This document shows, piece by piece, positions 1 to 7,657 of a stretch of DNA of 64,000 nucleotides. This stretch comes from Arsenicicoccus dermatophilus (GTDB taxonomy: Bacteria; Actinomycetota; Actinomycetes; Actinomycetales; Dermatophilaceae): assembly GCF_022568795.1 (NCBI RefSeq), contig NZ_JAKZHU010000001.1, positions 310,001 through 374,000 of the forward strand, given 5' to 3'. Every line of letters begins with the position of its first letter. Position 1 is the first letter of the stretch. Made by a program: the position numbers and the translations under genes. The notes under the pieces are model-generated. The model searched no databases and was not told the origin of the DNA. It was given only the letters and a program-made list of their open reading frames with translations.

Positions 1-366
1 CGCTGGGGCACGCCCTACCGCGTCACCATCGCCACGGTCGTCCTGATCATGCTGCTCGGTGGTCTGGTGCCGTTGAAGGATCTCGCGGACATGGTGTCCA
101 TCGGCACGCTGTTCGCCTTCCTCGTGGTCAGCGTGGCGGTGCCGGTGCTGCGGCGCACCCGACCCGACCTGGAGCGGCCCTTCCGGGTGCCGCTGTCGCC
201 GATCGTGCCGGCCGTCTCGGTCCTCGCCTGCGCGTACCTGATGGCGAGCCTGTCCATCGCGACGTGGGTCCGGTTCGTGGTCTGGATGGCCCTGGGGCTG
301 CTGCTCTACCTCACCTACGGCCGGCGCAACGCCCGCATCGCCCAGGAGCGAGGCCAGCTGGTCTGA
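1..366 (+). CDS. APC-family amino acid permease, C-terminal part
   Basis: The window opens inside this gene; 121 residues remain before the TGA at 364-366. They hold about three hydrophobic helices, and the stretch RTRPDLERPFRVPLSPIVP between two of them is typical of YfnA/CAT-type cationic amino acid permeases of the APC superfamily, which import amino acids across the cytoplasmic membrane by proton symport. The tail is short and basic (YGRRNARIAQERGQLV), consistent with a cytoplasmic C-terminus. Substrate cannot be read from this fragment. A strong hairpin follows 20 bp after the stop. Confidence 0.85.
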   Translation, partial: RWGTPYRVTIATVVLIMLLGGLVPLKDLADMVSIGTLFAFLVVSVAVPVLRRTRPDLERPFRVPLSPIVPAVSVLACAYLMASLSIATWVRFVVWMALGLLLYLTYGRRNARIAQERGQLV

Positions 367-386
367 CGCGTCGCGGCTCGTGGGAC

Positions 387-427
387 GGACGGTCCGGCGC
401 CCCCTGGGTGGGGGTGCCGGACCGTCC
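387..427 (+). terminator. Terminator hairpin after the permease gene
   Basis: Arms at 387-404 and 410-427 pair over 18 bp with one G-T wobble and a 5-nt loop. It separates the permease from the dienelactone hydrolase, which starts at 449. No U-tract follows, as is common in high-GC actinobacteria. Confidence 0.75.
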
Positions 428-448
428 TCGTCGTGCGAGAGTGGCCGT

Positions 449-1192
449 ATGGCGACGCTTCGCGAGATCGACCTGACCATGCCCGACGGGGTCTGCGATG
501 CCTACCTGGCCCGGCCTGACGAGCCCGGTCCCCACTCGCCGGTGCTGCTGATCATGGACGCGATCGGGCTGCGACCCCGGATCGCCGAGATGGCGCGGCG
601 GCTCGCGGACGACGGCTACGCCGTGCTGGCGCCCAACGTCCATCACCGCGTCGGACGCCAGCCGCTCCTGGACCCGGCCCTGATGTCCGCCGAGCGCACC
701 GCGGAGCGGCACGCCCGCATCGGCGAGCTGCTGTCCACCCTGACCCCCGAGGACTGGGACGAGGACGGCCCGGCCTATCTCGCCCGCTTGCGGGCGCTCG
801 GCGAGATCAGCGACGAGGACGTGCGTGTGGTGGGCTACTGCATGGGCGGGGCGCTCGCGCTGCGGCTGGCGGCGCGCTGCCCCGACGACGTGTCGGTCGT
901 GTGCGGCTTCCACGCGGGGCACCTGGTCACCGGCGGCGCGGACAGCCCGCACCTGCTGCTGGAGGACATCCAGGCGCGGCTCTACTTCGGGTTCGCCGAC
1001 CAGGACGCCACGATGACGGCGGCCGAGATCGAGACCTTGCGCCTCGCGGCCGAGGACGCCGACTGCGACTACGAGGGCGAGGTCTATCCCGGAGCCCGGC
1101 ACGGCTTCACGATGTCCGACCTGCCGGCCTACGACGCGAGGGCGACCGAGCGGCACTGGGAGGCGCTGCTGCAGGTCTTCGACGAGGCCTGA
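449..1192 (+). CDS. Dienelactone hydrolase family protein
   Basis: A 247-residue alpha/beta hydrolase. The nucleophile elbow is GYCMGG with Cys131, the acid lies in FADQDA and the base in GARHGF, the Cys-Asp-His triad typical of dienelactone hydrolases. Family members open lactones or esters in the cytoplasm; the natural substrate here is unknown, and many actinobacterial paralogues have no link to chloroaromatic breakdown. The ATG at 449 was chosen because the protein then begins with the usual first beta strand; earlier in-frame codons lie in the terminator and encode low-complexity sequence. The gene converges with the E1-like gene, leaving 23 bp between the stops. Confidence 0.88.
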   Translation: MATLREIDLTMPDGVCDAYLARPDEPGPHSPVLLIMDAIGLRPRIAEMARRLADDGYAVLAPNVHHRVGRQPLLDPALMSAERTAERHARIGELLSTLTPEDWDEDGPAYLARLRALGEISDEDVRVVGYCMGGALALRLAARCPDDVSVVCGFHAGHLVTGGADSPHLLLEDIQARLYFGFADQDATMTAAEIETLRLAAEDADCDYEGEVYPGARHGFTMSDLPAYDARATERHWEALLQVFDEA

Positions 1193-1215
1193 GCCGCTCC
1201 CGAGCAGCGCCGCCC

Positions 1216-3621
1216 TCAGCGGGCGAGGGCCGCTGCGGCCCGCACGATCGAGTCCACGTCGATGCCGTGCAGGGCATAGGCCTGCTCGACGCTGCTCGAC
1301 TGCCCGAACTCCGTGACCCCCAGGTGCCGGGTCCGATCGCCGCGCACCGCGGCCAGGAAGGCCAGGGTGTGCGGGTGCCCGTCCTGCACGGTCACCAGCG
1401 GAGCCGGTCGGTCGCGGGGGAGGATCACGTCCAGGATCGCGCTGCCCCGGTCGGCGTCCAGCTCGTCGCGCGCCTGCAGCGCCTCGAAGACCCGGTCCGG
1501 GCTGGTCAGGCACACCACGCCGGCCGCGATCCCCAGCTCGGCCAGCCGGTCGGCCGCGGCGAGCACCTCGGGCATGATCGCGCCGACCCCGACGAGTGTC
1601 ACCCGCTCCTGGTCGTGCGAGCGCAGGCGGTAGCCGCCCGCGAGGACCTGACGGCGCCGCTCCTCCCGCAGCGCGGGATCGGTGGAGACGTCCGCCAGCG
1701 ACTGGTCGACGGGTCGGGTCGTGAGGCGCAGGTAGGCCGAACGCCCGTCGGGTCGACCGATTCGGGAGATGGCGTCCAGCAGGCACCACTCCAGGTCCTG
1801 GGCGAAGGCCGGCTCCCAGGCGGTGCACCCGGGCTGTTCCAGGCCGATGGACGGCGTCGAGATGGACTGGTGCGCGCCGCCCTCGGGGGCGAGGGTGACG
1901 CCGGAGGGAGTGCCCACGAGGATGGACTGGCCGCCGGCATACATCCCGTAGGACCAGGGCTCGAGCGCGCGGGACACGAAGGGGTCGTAGACCGTGCCGA
2001 TCGGGACGAGAGGCTCGCCCCAGCGACTCCACGTGGCTCCCAGCTCGCCGAGCAGGCTGACCAGGTTGACCTCCGCGATGCCGAGCTCGATGTGCTGCCC
2101 GCGGGAGCCCTCGGTCCAGCGCAGGAGCCGCTCGGTGTCGTCGGCGAACCAGTCGTGCCGCTCGCCCGGCGACCACACGCCGGTCTTGTTGATCCACCCC
2201 CCGAGGTTGGTGGAGGAAGCCACGTCCGGGCTGACCGTGACCACGCGCCGACCCACCTCGGGCGCGGCGCGTGACAGGTCGGAGAGGAACCGTCCCAGCG
2301 CGGCCTGGGTCGAGGTGACGGCCTTGTGGCCCCAGGGCAGCTCGGTGGGGACGGTCTCGACCGGGTGCGGCTCGGGGGTGGCGCGCTGCAGCCGTCGGGC
2401 GGTCTGCGCGACGAGCTCGGCCTCCGGGGTCCCCGGGTCGAATCGGTGCCACGGGTCGTCCAGGGTCATGCCGGAGAGCTCGGCCAGGTCCCCGAGCTGC
2501 TGCTCGGTGAGCAGCGCGGAGTGGTTGCCCGGGTGGCCCTCGGTGGCCAGGCCGCGCCCCTTGAGGGTGTAGGCGAAGATCACCGTCGGGCGGGTGTCGT
2601 CGATCTGCCGGTAGGTCTCGAGCAGCCGGGGCAGGTCGTGGCCGCCGAGGTCACGCACCGCGGTGGCGAGCTCGTGCTCGGACAGGGAGCCCACCAGCTC
2701 GCGCAGCGCCTGGGAGGGCGCGGCGCCCAGGACCCGGTCGGGCAGCTCCTCCGGGCGGGAGCGCAGGAGTCGCTGGTACTCCTCGTTGGGCATGTCTTCC
2801 AGACGGGTGCGCAGGTCCGCCCCACCCTCGCCGCGCCCGAAGAGCTCGGTGACCTGGGTGCCCCAGGTGCAGGTCAGCACCTGCCAGTCGGCGGCCTCGA
2901 ACATGCCCTGCAGCCGGGCGATCTGGACGTCGGGGATGATCCGGTCGAGGGACTGGCGGTTGAGGTCGACGATCCAGACGACCTCGCCGAGCGCCCGGGC
3001 GCCGGGGTCGGTGATCGCCTCCCACACGGCCCCCTCGTCGAGCTCGGCGTCGCCCAGCAGCGAGATGAAGCGACCGGCCAGCGGGGTCTCGGGGAACTGG
3101 TCGCGCAGGTAGCGGTGGGACATCGCGGCCCACAGCGGGGCGGTGGCCCCGATGCCGACCGATCCCGTGGAGAAGTCCACCCGGTCGGGGTCCTTGACCC
3201 GGCTCGGATAGCTCTGCAGCCCGCCCAGGTCGCGCAGCCGGGGCAGGTAGCTCTCGTCCAGGTCGCCGAGCAGGTAGTTGATGGCGTGCAGCACGGGGGA
3301 GGCGTGCGGCTTGACGCTCACCCGGTCCTCGGCGCGCAGCTCGCCGCCGAACCACAGCGAGGTCATGATCCCGACCATGGAGGCGCTCGACGCCTGGTGA
3401 CCGCCGACCTTGACCCCGGAGGTGTTGGGACGCCCGCGGTTGGCGTGGTCGACGATCGCGCAGGACAGCCACAGCACCCGCTGGGCGATCGCGTCCAGGG
3501 CGGTCCCGTCCACGGTGGCGCCGGCGGACAGGGGACGCCCGTCCGCGCGGGGCTCCGGGTGCTCCTGCTGCGCGAGGCGCTCCTGGGCGTCGGGGCCGGC
3601 GGTGTCCTGGACGTCGATCAT
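1216..3621 (-). CDS. Single-chain pyruvate dehydrogenase E1-like (transketolase-like) protein
   Basis: An 801-residue thiamine-diphosphate enzyme. The ThDP/Mg motif reads GDAELDEG at 190-197 with Asn221 in IVDLN, close to AceE of the homodimeric pyruvate dehydrogenase; a conserved GGHQASSASM lies at 73-82, followed by a pyrimidine-binding domain and a transketolase C-terminal domain. It is about 90 residues shorter than classical AceE. Bona fide E1 decarboxylates pyruvate and passes acetyl to lipoyl E2, but no E2 or E3 gene lies nearby, so the true 2-oxoacid and acceptor are open. A GAGGAG ribosome site sits 7 nt before the ATG. It appears to be transcribed alone. Confidence 0.82.
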   Translation of the reverse strand: MIDVQDTAGPDAQERLAQQEHPEPRADGRPLSAGATVDGTALDAIAQRVLWLSCAIVDHANRGRPNTSGVKVGGHQASSASMVGIMTSLWFGGELRAEDRVSVKPHASPVLHAINYLLGDLDESYLPRLRDLGGLQSYPSRVKDPDRVDFSTGSVGIGATAPLWAAMSHRYLRDQFPETPLAGRFISLLGDAELDEGAVWEAITDPGARALGEVVWIVDLNRQSLDRIIPDVQIARLQGMFEAADWQVLTCTWGTQVTELFGRGEGGADLRTRLEDMPNEEYQRLLRSRPEELPDRVLGAAPSQALRELVGSLSEHELATAVRDLGGHDLPRLLETYRQIDDTRPTVIFAYTLKGRGLATEGHPGNHSALLTEQQLGDLAELSGMTLDDPWHRFDPGTPEAELVAQTARRLQRATPEPHPVETVPTELPWGHKAVTSTQAALGRFLSDLSRAAPEVGRRVVTVSPDVASSTNLGGWINKTGVWSPGERHDWFADDTERLLRWTEGSRGQHIELGIAEVNLVSLLGELGATWSRWGEPLVPIGTVYDPFVSRALEPWSYGMYAGGQSILVGTPSGVTLAPEGGAHQSISTPSIGLEQPGCTAWEPAFAQDLEWCLLDAISRIGRPDGRSAYLRLTTRPVDQSLADVSTDPALREERRRQVLAGGYRLRSHDQERVTLVGVGAIMPEVLAAADRLAELGIAAGVVCLTSPDRVFEALQARDELDADRGSAILDVILPRDRPAPLVTVQDGHPHTLAFLAAVRGDRTRHLGVTEFGQSSSVEQAYALHGIDVDSIVRAAAALAR

Positions 3622-3747
3622 CGTGGCTCCTCGTCGCCGCTCGCGTGCCGCACGTCGTCGTGCGGGTCCCTTCGTCCCGACTCTAGGTCACGTGCGGTCG
3701 CCCGCGCAGCCGGGGTGGCGCCGGTGGGGGACCCGCAGGTATGACGA

Positions 3748-3781
3748 CGGTGCGGCCCCCGCCTCCGCGGGGACCGCACCG
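3748..3781 (-). terminator. Terminator of the transcarboxylase operon
   Basis: Arms at 3748-3762 and 3767-3781 form a 15-bp stem with one mismatch and a 4-nt loop, 35 bp beyond the stop of the biotin carrier gene. The rest of the 194-bp gap to the E1-like gene should hold that operon's end only; no gene is seen. Confidence 0.7.
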
Positions 3782-3815
3782 TGTCGCTTGCGCGCCTGTC
3801 GGCGGTGGGGGGACC

Positions 3816-4181
3816 TCAGTCCTCCCACTCCACGAGGACCTGACCGCCCTGGACGGCATCGCCGACGGCCACGTCGACCGCCTTGATCGTGCCGTCCTTG
3901 GGGGCCGTGACCTCGGTCTCCATCTTCATGGCCTCGAGGACGAGGAGCGTCTCGCCCTCCTTGACCTCCTGGCCGTCCTCGACGAGCACCTTGACGACGG
4001 TGCCGGCGATGTTGGCCGTGAGGGCGTTGGAGGAGCTGGCCGGGGCCTTGGCCGCGGTGGGAGTCACGCCGTGCGCGGACATGCTGCCGACGAGCACCGC
4101 ACCCAGGGTGGGCTTGGGCTCCTCCTGCACCTCCACCTCGACGTCGTAGACCGTTCCGTTGACGGTCACCTTGAGCAACAT
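3816..4181 (-). CDS. Transcarboxylase 1.3S biotin carrier subunit
   Basis: A 121-residue biotin carboxyl carrier. The C-terminal half is a biotinyl domain with the canonical EAMKMET, whose central Lys carries biotin; the N-terminus ([16 protein letters not shown]) closely matches the 1.3S subunit of Propionibacterium transcarboxylase, and a flexible Ala/Pro linker joins the two. It shuttles CO2 between the 12S site (methylmalonyl-CoA) and the 5S site (pyruvate). It is last in a four-gene minus-strand operon, 27 bp after the small delta-like gene, with an AAAGGA ribosome site. A biotin-dependent decarboxylase carrier is the alternative, but no membrane beta subunit is present. Confidence 0.88.
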   Translation of the reverse strand: MLLKVTVNGTVYDVEVEVQEEPKPTLGAVLVGSMSAHGVTPTAAKAPASSSNALTANIAGTVVKVLVEDGQEVKEGETLLVLEAMKMETEVTAPKDGTIKAVDVAVGDAVQGGQVLVEWED

Positions 4182-4208
4182 GAGAGTCCTTTCGGTTGCC
4201 GGCGGCGG

Positions 4209-4469
4209 TCAGCGGACGCCGTGGTGGATCTGGTGGGAGTGCTGGATGTCGGAGCGGCCCTGGGCGGACCAGGCGGAGCCGCGACGCAGGTGGACCTGCT
4301 TCACGGTGGCCCGCTTGCCCAGGTAGGCCGCGACCGCAGCGGAGATCGCGAGGAGCACCTCGGAGGGCACCTCGTCGGCACGGGCGCCGACGACGGCCTC
4401 GAGAGCCTCCAGACGCGCAGTCAGGTCTGCGACGAGCGACTGGAGCTCGGCGACGGTGGGTTCGCTCAT
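4209..4469 (-). CDS. Small delta/epsilon-like subunit of the transcarboxylase operon
   Basis: An 86-residue protein with an N-terminal heptad-like segment (LQSLVADLTARLEALEAVV) and a central VLLAISAAVAAYLGKRATVKQV. The latter resembles the conserved segment of small accessory subunits found beside methylmalonyl-CoA and oxaloacetate decarboxylases and in propionibacterial transcarboxylase operons. It lies between the 12S and 1.3S genes with 27-28 bp gaps. A role in assembly or anchoring of the complex is inferred from position and this motif; nothing catalytic is visible. Confidence 0.7.
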   Translation of the reverse strand: MSEPTVAELQSLVADLTARLEALEAVVGARADEVPSEVLLAISAAVAAYLGKRATVKQVHLRRGSAWSAQGRSDIQHSHQIHHGVR

Positions 4470-4497
4470 GATGGTTCCTTCCTCGCAGCTCGGCAGA

Positions 4498-6057
4498 TCA
4501 CAGCGGGATCAGGCCGTGCTTCTTGGCGGGACGCATGTCGCGCTTGCCGGCGAGCATCTCCAGGGCCCGGGCGACATGACGACGGGTCTCGGCGGGCTCG
4601 ATGATGTCGTCGACCAGTCCGCGGGCGGCCGAGACGTACGGCGTCGAGAAGGCGTCGCGGTAGAGCTGCACCAGCTCGGCCCGCTTGGCCGCAGGGTCCT
4701 CGGCGTCGGCGATCTCCTTGCGGAAGACCACTCCGGCCGCGCCCTCGGCGCCCATGACGGCGATCTCGGCGGTCGGCCACGCGAACACGCGGTCGGCGCC
4801 CAGGTCCTTGGAGCACATGGCCAGGTAGGCACCGCCGTACGCCTTGCGCAGCACCACCGTGATCTTGGGGACGGTGGCCGAGGAGTAGGCGAACAGCATC
4901 TTCGCGCCGTGGCGGATGATGCCGCCGTACTCCTGCTGCACGCCGGGCAGGAAGCCGGGGACGTCCACCAGGGTCACGAGCGGGATGTTGAAGGCGTTGC
5001 AGAAGCGCACGAAGCGCGCGCCCTTGTCGGAGGAGTCGATGTCCAGGACACCGCTCATGACGTTGGGCTGGTTGGCGATGATGCCCACCGTGCGGCCCGT
5101 GATGCGGGCGAAGCCGACCACGATGTTGGGGGCGAAGCCGGCGTGCACCTCGAGGAAGTCCGCGCCGTCGACGAGCTTGCCGATGACCTCGCGGACGTCG
5201 TAACCCTTCTTGGGGTCGTCCGGGATGACGGAGTCCAGCGACTCGTCGGGCTCGACCTCGTCGAAGCCCTCGACCAGCGGGGGCTCCTCGGTGTTGTTGC
5301 TCGGCAGGAAGCTCAGGAGCTTCTGCGCGATGAGCACGGCCTGCTCGTCGTCGTCGGCCACGAAGTGGGTGACGCCCGAGCGGTTCATGTGAGCCTGGGG
5401 GCCGCCCAGCTCCTCGGCGGTGACCTGCTCGCCGGTGACGGACTTGATGACGTCCGGGCCGGTGATGAACATCCGCGAGCCCTTGGTCTGGATGATGAAG
5501 TCCGTCAGGGCGGGGGAGTAGGCCGCACCACCGGCGCAGGGGCCGGCGATGATGGAGATCTGCGGCACGACGCCGGACAGCGCGACGTTCTGGAAGAACA
5601 CCTTGCCGTAGCCGGACAGCGAGTCGATGCCCTCCTGGACGCGGGCGCCGCCCGAGTCGTTGATGAAGACGAACGGCGTGCCGTTCTCCAGCGCCGAGTG
5701 CAGGGTCTTGGCGACCTTGGTGGAGTGCATCTCGCCGGCGGAGCCGCCCGCCACCGAGAAGTCCTGGCTGGCGACGTGGACCGGACGGCCGAAGACCGTC
5801 GCGGTGCCGGTCACGACACCGTCGGCCGGCATGACGGCCTTGTCCATCCCGAACAGCGTGGTGCGGTGCTCGGTGAAGAGCCCGATCTCCTCGAAGCTGC
5901 CCTCGTCGCACAGGTCGGCGACGCGCTCGCGCGCGGTCTTCTTGCCGGCCTCGTGCTGCTTGGCGTGGCGCTTCTCGCCACCACCGGCCTCGACGGCGGC
6001 GCGACGCTCGCGCAGCTCGGCGATCCGGTCCTTCATCGTCTTGGGTGCGTCAGTCAT
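4498..6057 (-). CDS. Methylmalonyl-CoA carboxytransferase 12S subunit
   Basis: A 519-residue carboxyltransferase of the crotonase-fold PccB/12S family with two repeated domains. The first oxyanion-hole region is GPCAGGAAYSPALTDF, the second is MGAEGAAGVVF. Sequence such as HRTTLFGMDKAVMPADGVVTG and the C-terminal RPAKKHG tail match the propionibacterial 12S subunit more than acyl-CoA carboxylase beta chains. It moves the carboxyl group of (S)-methylmalonyl-CoA onto biotin, releasing propionyl-CoA. It lies 22 bp downstream of the 5S gene, so the two are co-transcribed. Alone it could be taken for propionyl-CoA carboxylase beta; the 5S neighbour decides the call. Confidence 0.88.
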   Translation of the reverse strand: MTDAPKTMKDRIAELRERRAAVEAGGGEKRHAKQHEAGKKTARERVADLCDEGSFEEIGLFTEHRTTLFGMDKAVMPADGVVTGTATVFGRPVHVASQDFSVAGGSAGEMHSTKVAKTLHSALENGTPFVFINDSGGARVQEGIDSLSGYGKVFFQNVALSGVVPQISIIAGPCAGGAAYSPALTDFIIQTKGSRMFITGPDVIKSVTGEQVTAEELGGPQAHMNRSGVTHFVADDDEQAVLIAQKLLSFLPSNNTEEPPLVEGFDEVEPDESLDSVIPDDPKKGYDVREVIGKLVDGADFLEVHAGFAPNIVVGFARITGRTVGIIANQPNVMSGVLDIDSSDKGARFVRFCNAFNIPLVTLVDVPGFLPGVQQEYGGIIRHGAKMLFAYSSATVPKITVVLRKAYGGAYLAMCSKDLGADRVFAWPTAEIAVMGAEGAAGVVFRKEIADAEDPAAKRAELVQLYRDAFSTPYVSAARGLVDDIIEPAETRRHVARALEMLAGKRDMRPAKKHGLIPL

Positions 6058-6079
6058 GATGACCAGTCCTCTCGGCCGC

Positions 6080-7588
6080 TCAGGCCGGCTTGACGGCGAC
6101 GGAGTGCTTCTTGCCGTCGATGGAGATCTCGTACTTGATGGGCACCCGGACCGGGCCGGTCTTGCTGTCGCCCATGGCGGCGGCAGCCTTCTCGGCCTCG
6201 AGCTCGGCGGGGTCCTTGCCGACGTTCTTGGGGCCCTCCGGGCGGCTCTTGAAGAAGCCGGGAGCGACCTTGGGGAACATCGCGTAGGTGAGGACGTCCT
6301 CGTCGGTGCCGTCGAAGCCCTCGATGCCCTCGGCCTCCTTGCGGAGGTTGTCCCACTCGTCGCCGATGAGGTCGCCGGGGCGCACGTCGATCGGCTCCTT
6401 GCCGGTCTGCGTCTTGGCCTTCTCCACGACCTCCGGGTCGAGCTCGCCCATGACCGAGCCGTAGTAGCCCAGCATCAGGTCGGCGAACTCGGCGGTCAGG
6501 ACCTTGTAGCGGCCCATGAGGACGTTGAACACGGCCTGCGTGCCGACGATCTGGGAGGACGGCGTCACCAGGGGCGGGTAGCCGGCGTCCTTGCGCACGC
6601 GCGGCACCTCCTCCAGGACCTCCTTGAGCTTGTCACCGGCGCCCTGCTGCTTCAGCTGGGACTCCATGTTGGAGATCATGCCGCCGGGGATCTGGCTGTC
6701 GAAGATGTCCGTCTCGACGTTGAACGCCGACATGAACTGCGTGTAGCGCGGCCTGACCGCGGCGAAGTGCTCCTTGATGTGGCCGAGGCGCACCTTGTCG
6801 AGGTCTGCGATGAAGCCGGTGCCCTCGAGCATCTCCTGCAGCGACTCGGTCGGGTTGTGGCCCGGGCCGAGGGACAGCGAGGAGATCGCGGTGTCGACGA
6901 CGTCGGCCCCGCCCTCGATGGCCTTCATCAGCGACACGAGGGTGACGCCGGTGGTCGCGTGGCAGTGCACGTTGATCTGCATGTCCGGCATCTCGGACTT
7001 GATCGCCTGGACCAGGTCGAAGGCCGGCTGGGGCTTGAGGAGGGCCGCCATGTCCTTGATGGCGATGGAGTCGACGCCCACGTCGCGCAGCTCGCGCGCC
7101 TGCTTGAGGTAGACGTCCACGTTGTGCATCGGGCTCGTGGTGTAGCAGATGGTGCCCTGCGCGTGCTTGCCGGCCTTCTTGACGGCTGCGATCGCGCGCT
7201 CGACGTTGCGGGTGTCGTTGAGGGCGTCGAAGGTGCGGAAGACGTCCATCCCGTTCTCCGCGGCCTTCTCCACGAAGTGGTCGACGACGTCGTCGCCGTA
7301 GTGGCGGTAGCCCAGGAGGTTCTGTCCGCGCAGCAGCATCTGCAGCCGCGAGTTGGGCAGGAGCTTGCGGAAGGTGCGCAGCCGCTCCCAGGGGTCCTCG
7401 TTGAGGAAGCGGATGCAGGCGTCGAACGTCGCCCCGCCCCAGCACTCGACGGACCAGTAGCCCGCCTGGTCGATGTCCTCGCAGGCACCCACCATGTCTT
7501 CCAGGGCCATGCGGGTCGCCATCAGACTCTGGTGGGCGTCCCGCAGGGCCAGCTCCGTCACGCCGATCTGTCGCTGCTCTGTGGCCAT
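6080..7588 (-). CDS. Methylmalonyl-CoA carboxytransferase 5S subunit (pyruvate carboxyltransferase)
   Basis: A 502-residue TIM-barrel carboxyltransferase. Metal ligands expected from 5S structures are all present: Asp17 (RDAHQ), Lys178 (IKDM, the carbamylated lysine) and His208/His210 (HCHATTG). GYWSVECWGGATFD and LRGQNLLGYRHYGDD are family signatures, and the length equals the propionibacterial 5S subunit. It carries no biotinyl domain, unlike OadA or pyruvate carboxylase, so it needs the separate 1.3S carrier. It accepts carboxyl from biotin onto pyruvate to make oxaloacetate. First gene of the operon; a GAGG lies just before the ATG. Confidence 0.88.
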   Translation of the reverse strand: MATEQRQIGVTELALRDAHQSLMATRMALEDMVGACEDIDQAGYWSVECWGGATFDACIRFLNEDPWERLRTFRKLLPNSRLQMLLRGQNLLGYRHYGDDVVDHFVEKAAENGMDVFRTFDALNDTRNVERAIAAVKKAGKHAQGTICYTTSPMHNVDVYLKQARELRDVGVDSIAIKDMAALLKPQPAFDLVQAIKSEMPDMQINVHCHATTGVTLVSLMKAIEGGADVVDTAISSLSLGPGHNPTESLQEMLEGTGFIADLDKVRLGHIKEHFAAVRPRYTQFMSAFNVETDIFDSQIPGGMISNMESQLKQQGAGDKLKEVLEEVPRVRKDAGYPPLVTPSSQIVGTQAVFNVLMGRYKVLTAEFADLMLGYYGSVMGELDPEVVEKAKTQTGKEPIDVRPGDLIGDEWDNLRKEAEGIEGFDGTDEDVLTYAMFPKVAPGFFKSRPEGPKNVGKDPAELEAEKAAAAMGDSKTGPVRVPIKYEISIDGKKHSVAVKPA

Positions 7589-7639
7589 GACCTCATCCTG
7601 CCAAACCGCCCGCCGAGGCCTCGGGGCGGGGTGGCCGAT

Positions 7640-7657
7640 GCCGCCTGATCAGGCGGC
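7640..7657 (-). terminator. Short palindrome at the 3' end of the GGDEF gene
   Basis: A perfect 18-bp palindrome, GCCGCCTGATCAGGCGGC, overlaps the stop codon of the diguanylate cyclase gene and lies 50 bp before the transcarboxylase operon. It may be a weak terminator or an operator; there is no loop-forming spacer, so confidence is low. Confidence 0.4.

Noticed and set aside
311-2452. A 713-codon minus-strand frame spanning the hydrolase gene and the E1 gene.
   Set aside because: It crosses two well-supported genes and a terminator, and its product is compositionally biased.
4498-7588. Propionyl-CoA carboxylase beta chain plus pyruvate carboxylase fragment.
   Set aside because: There is no biotin carboxylase domain, and the three subunits match transcarboxylase in length, order and motifs.
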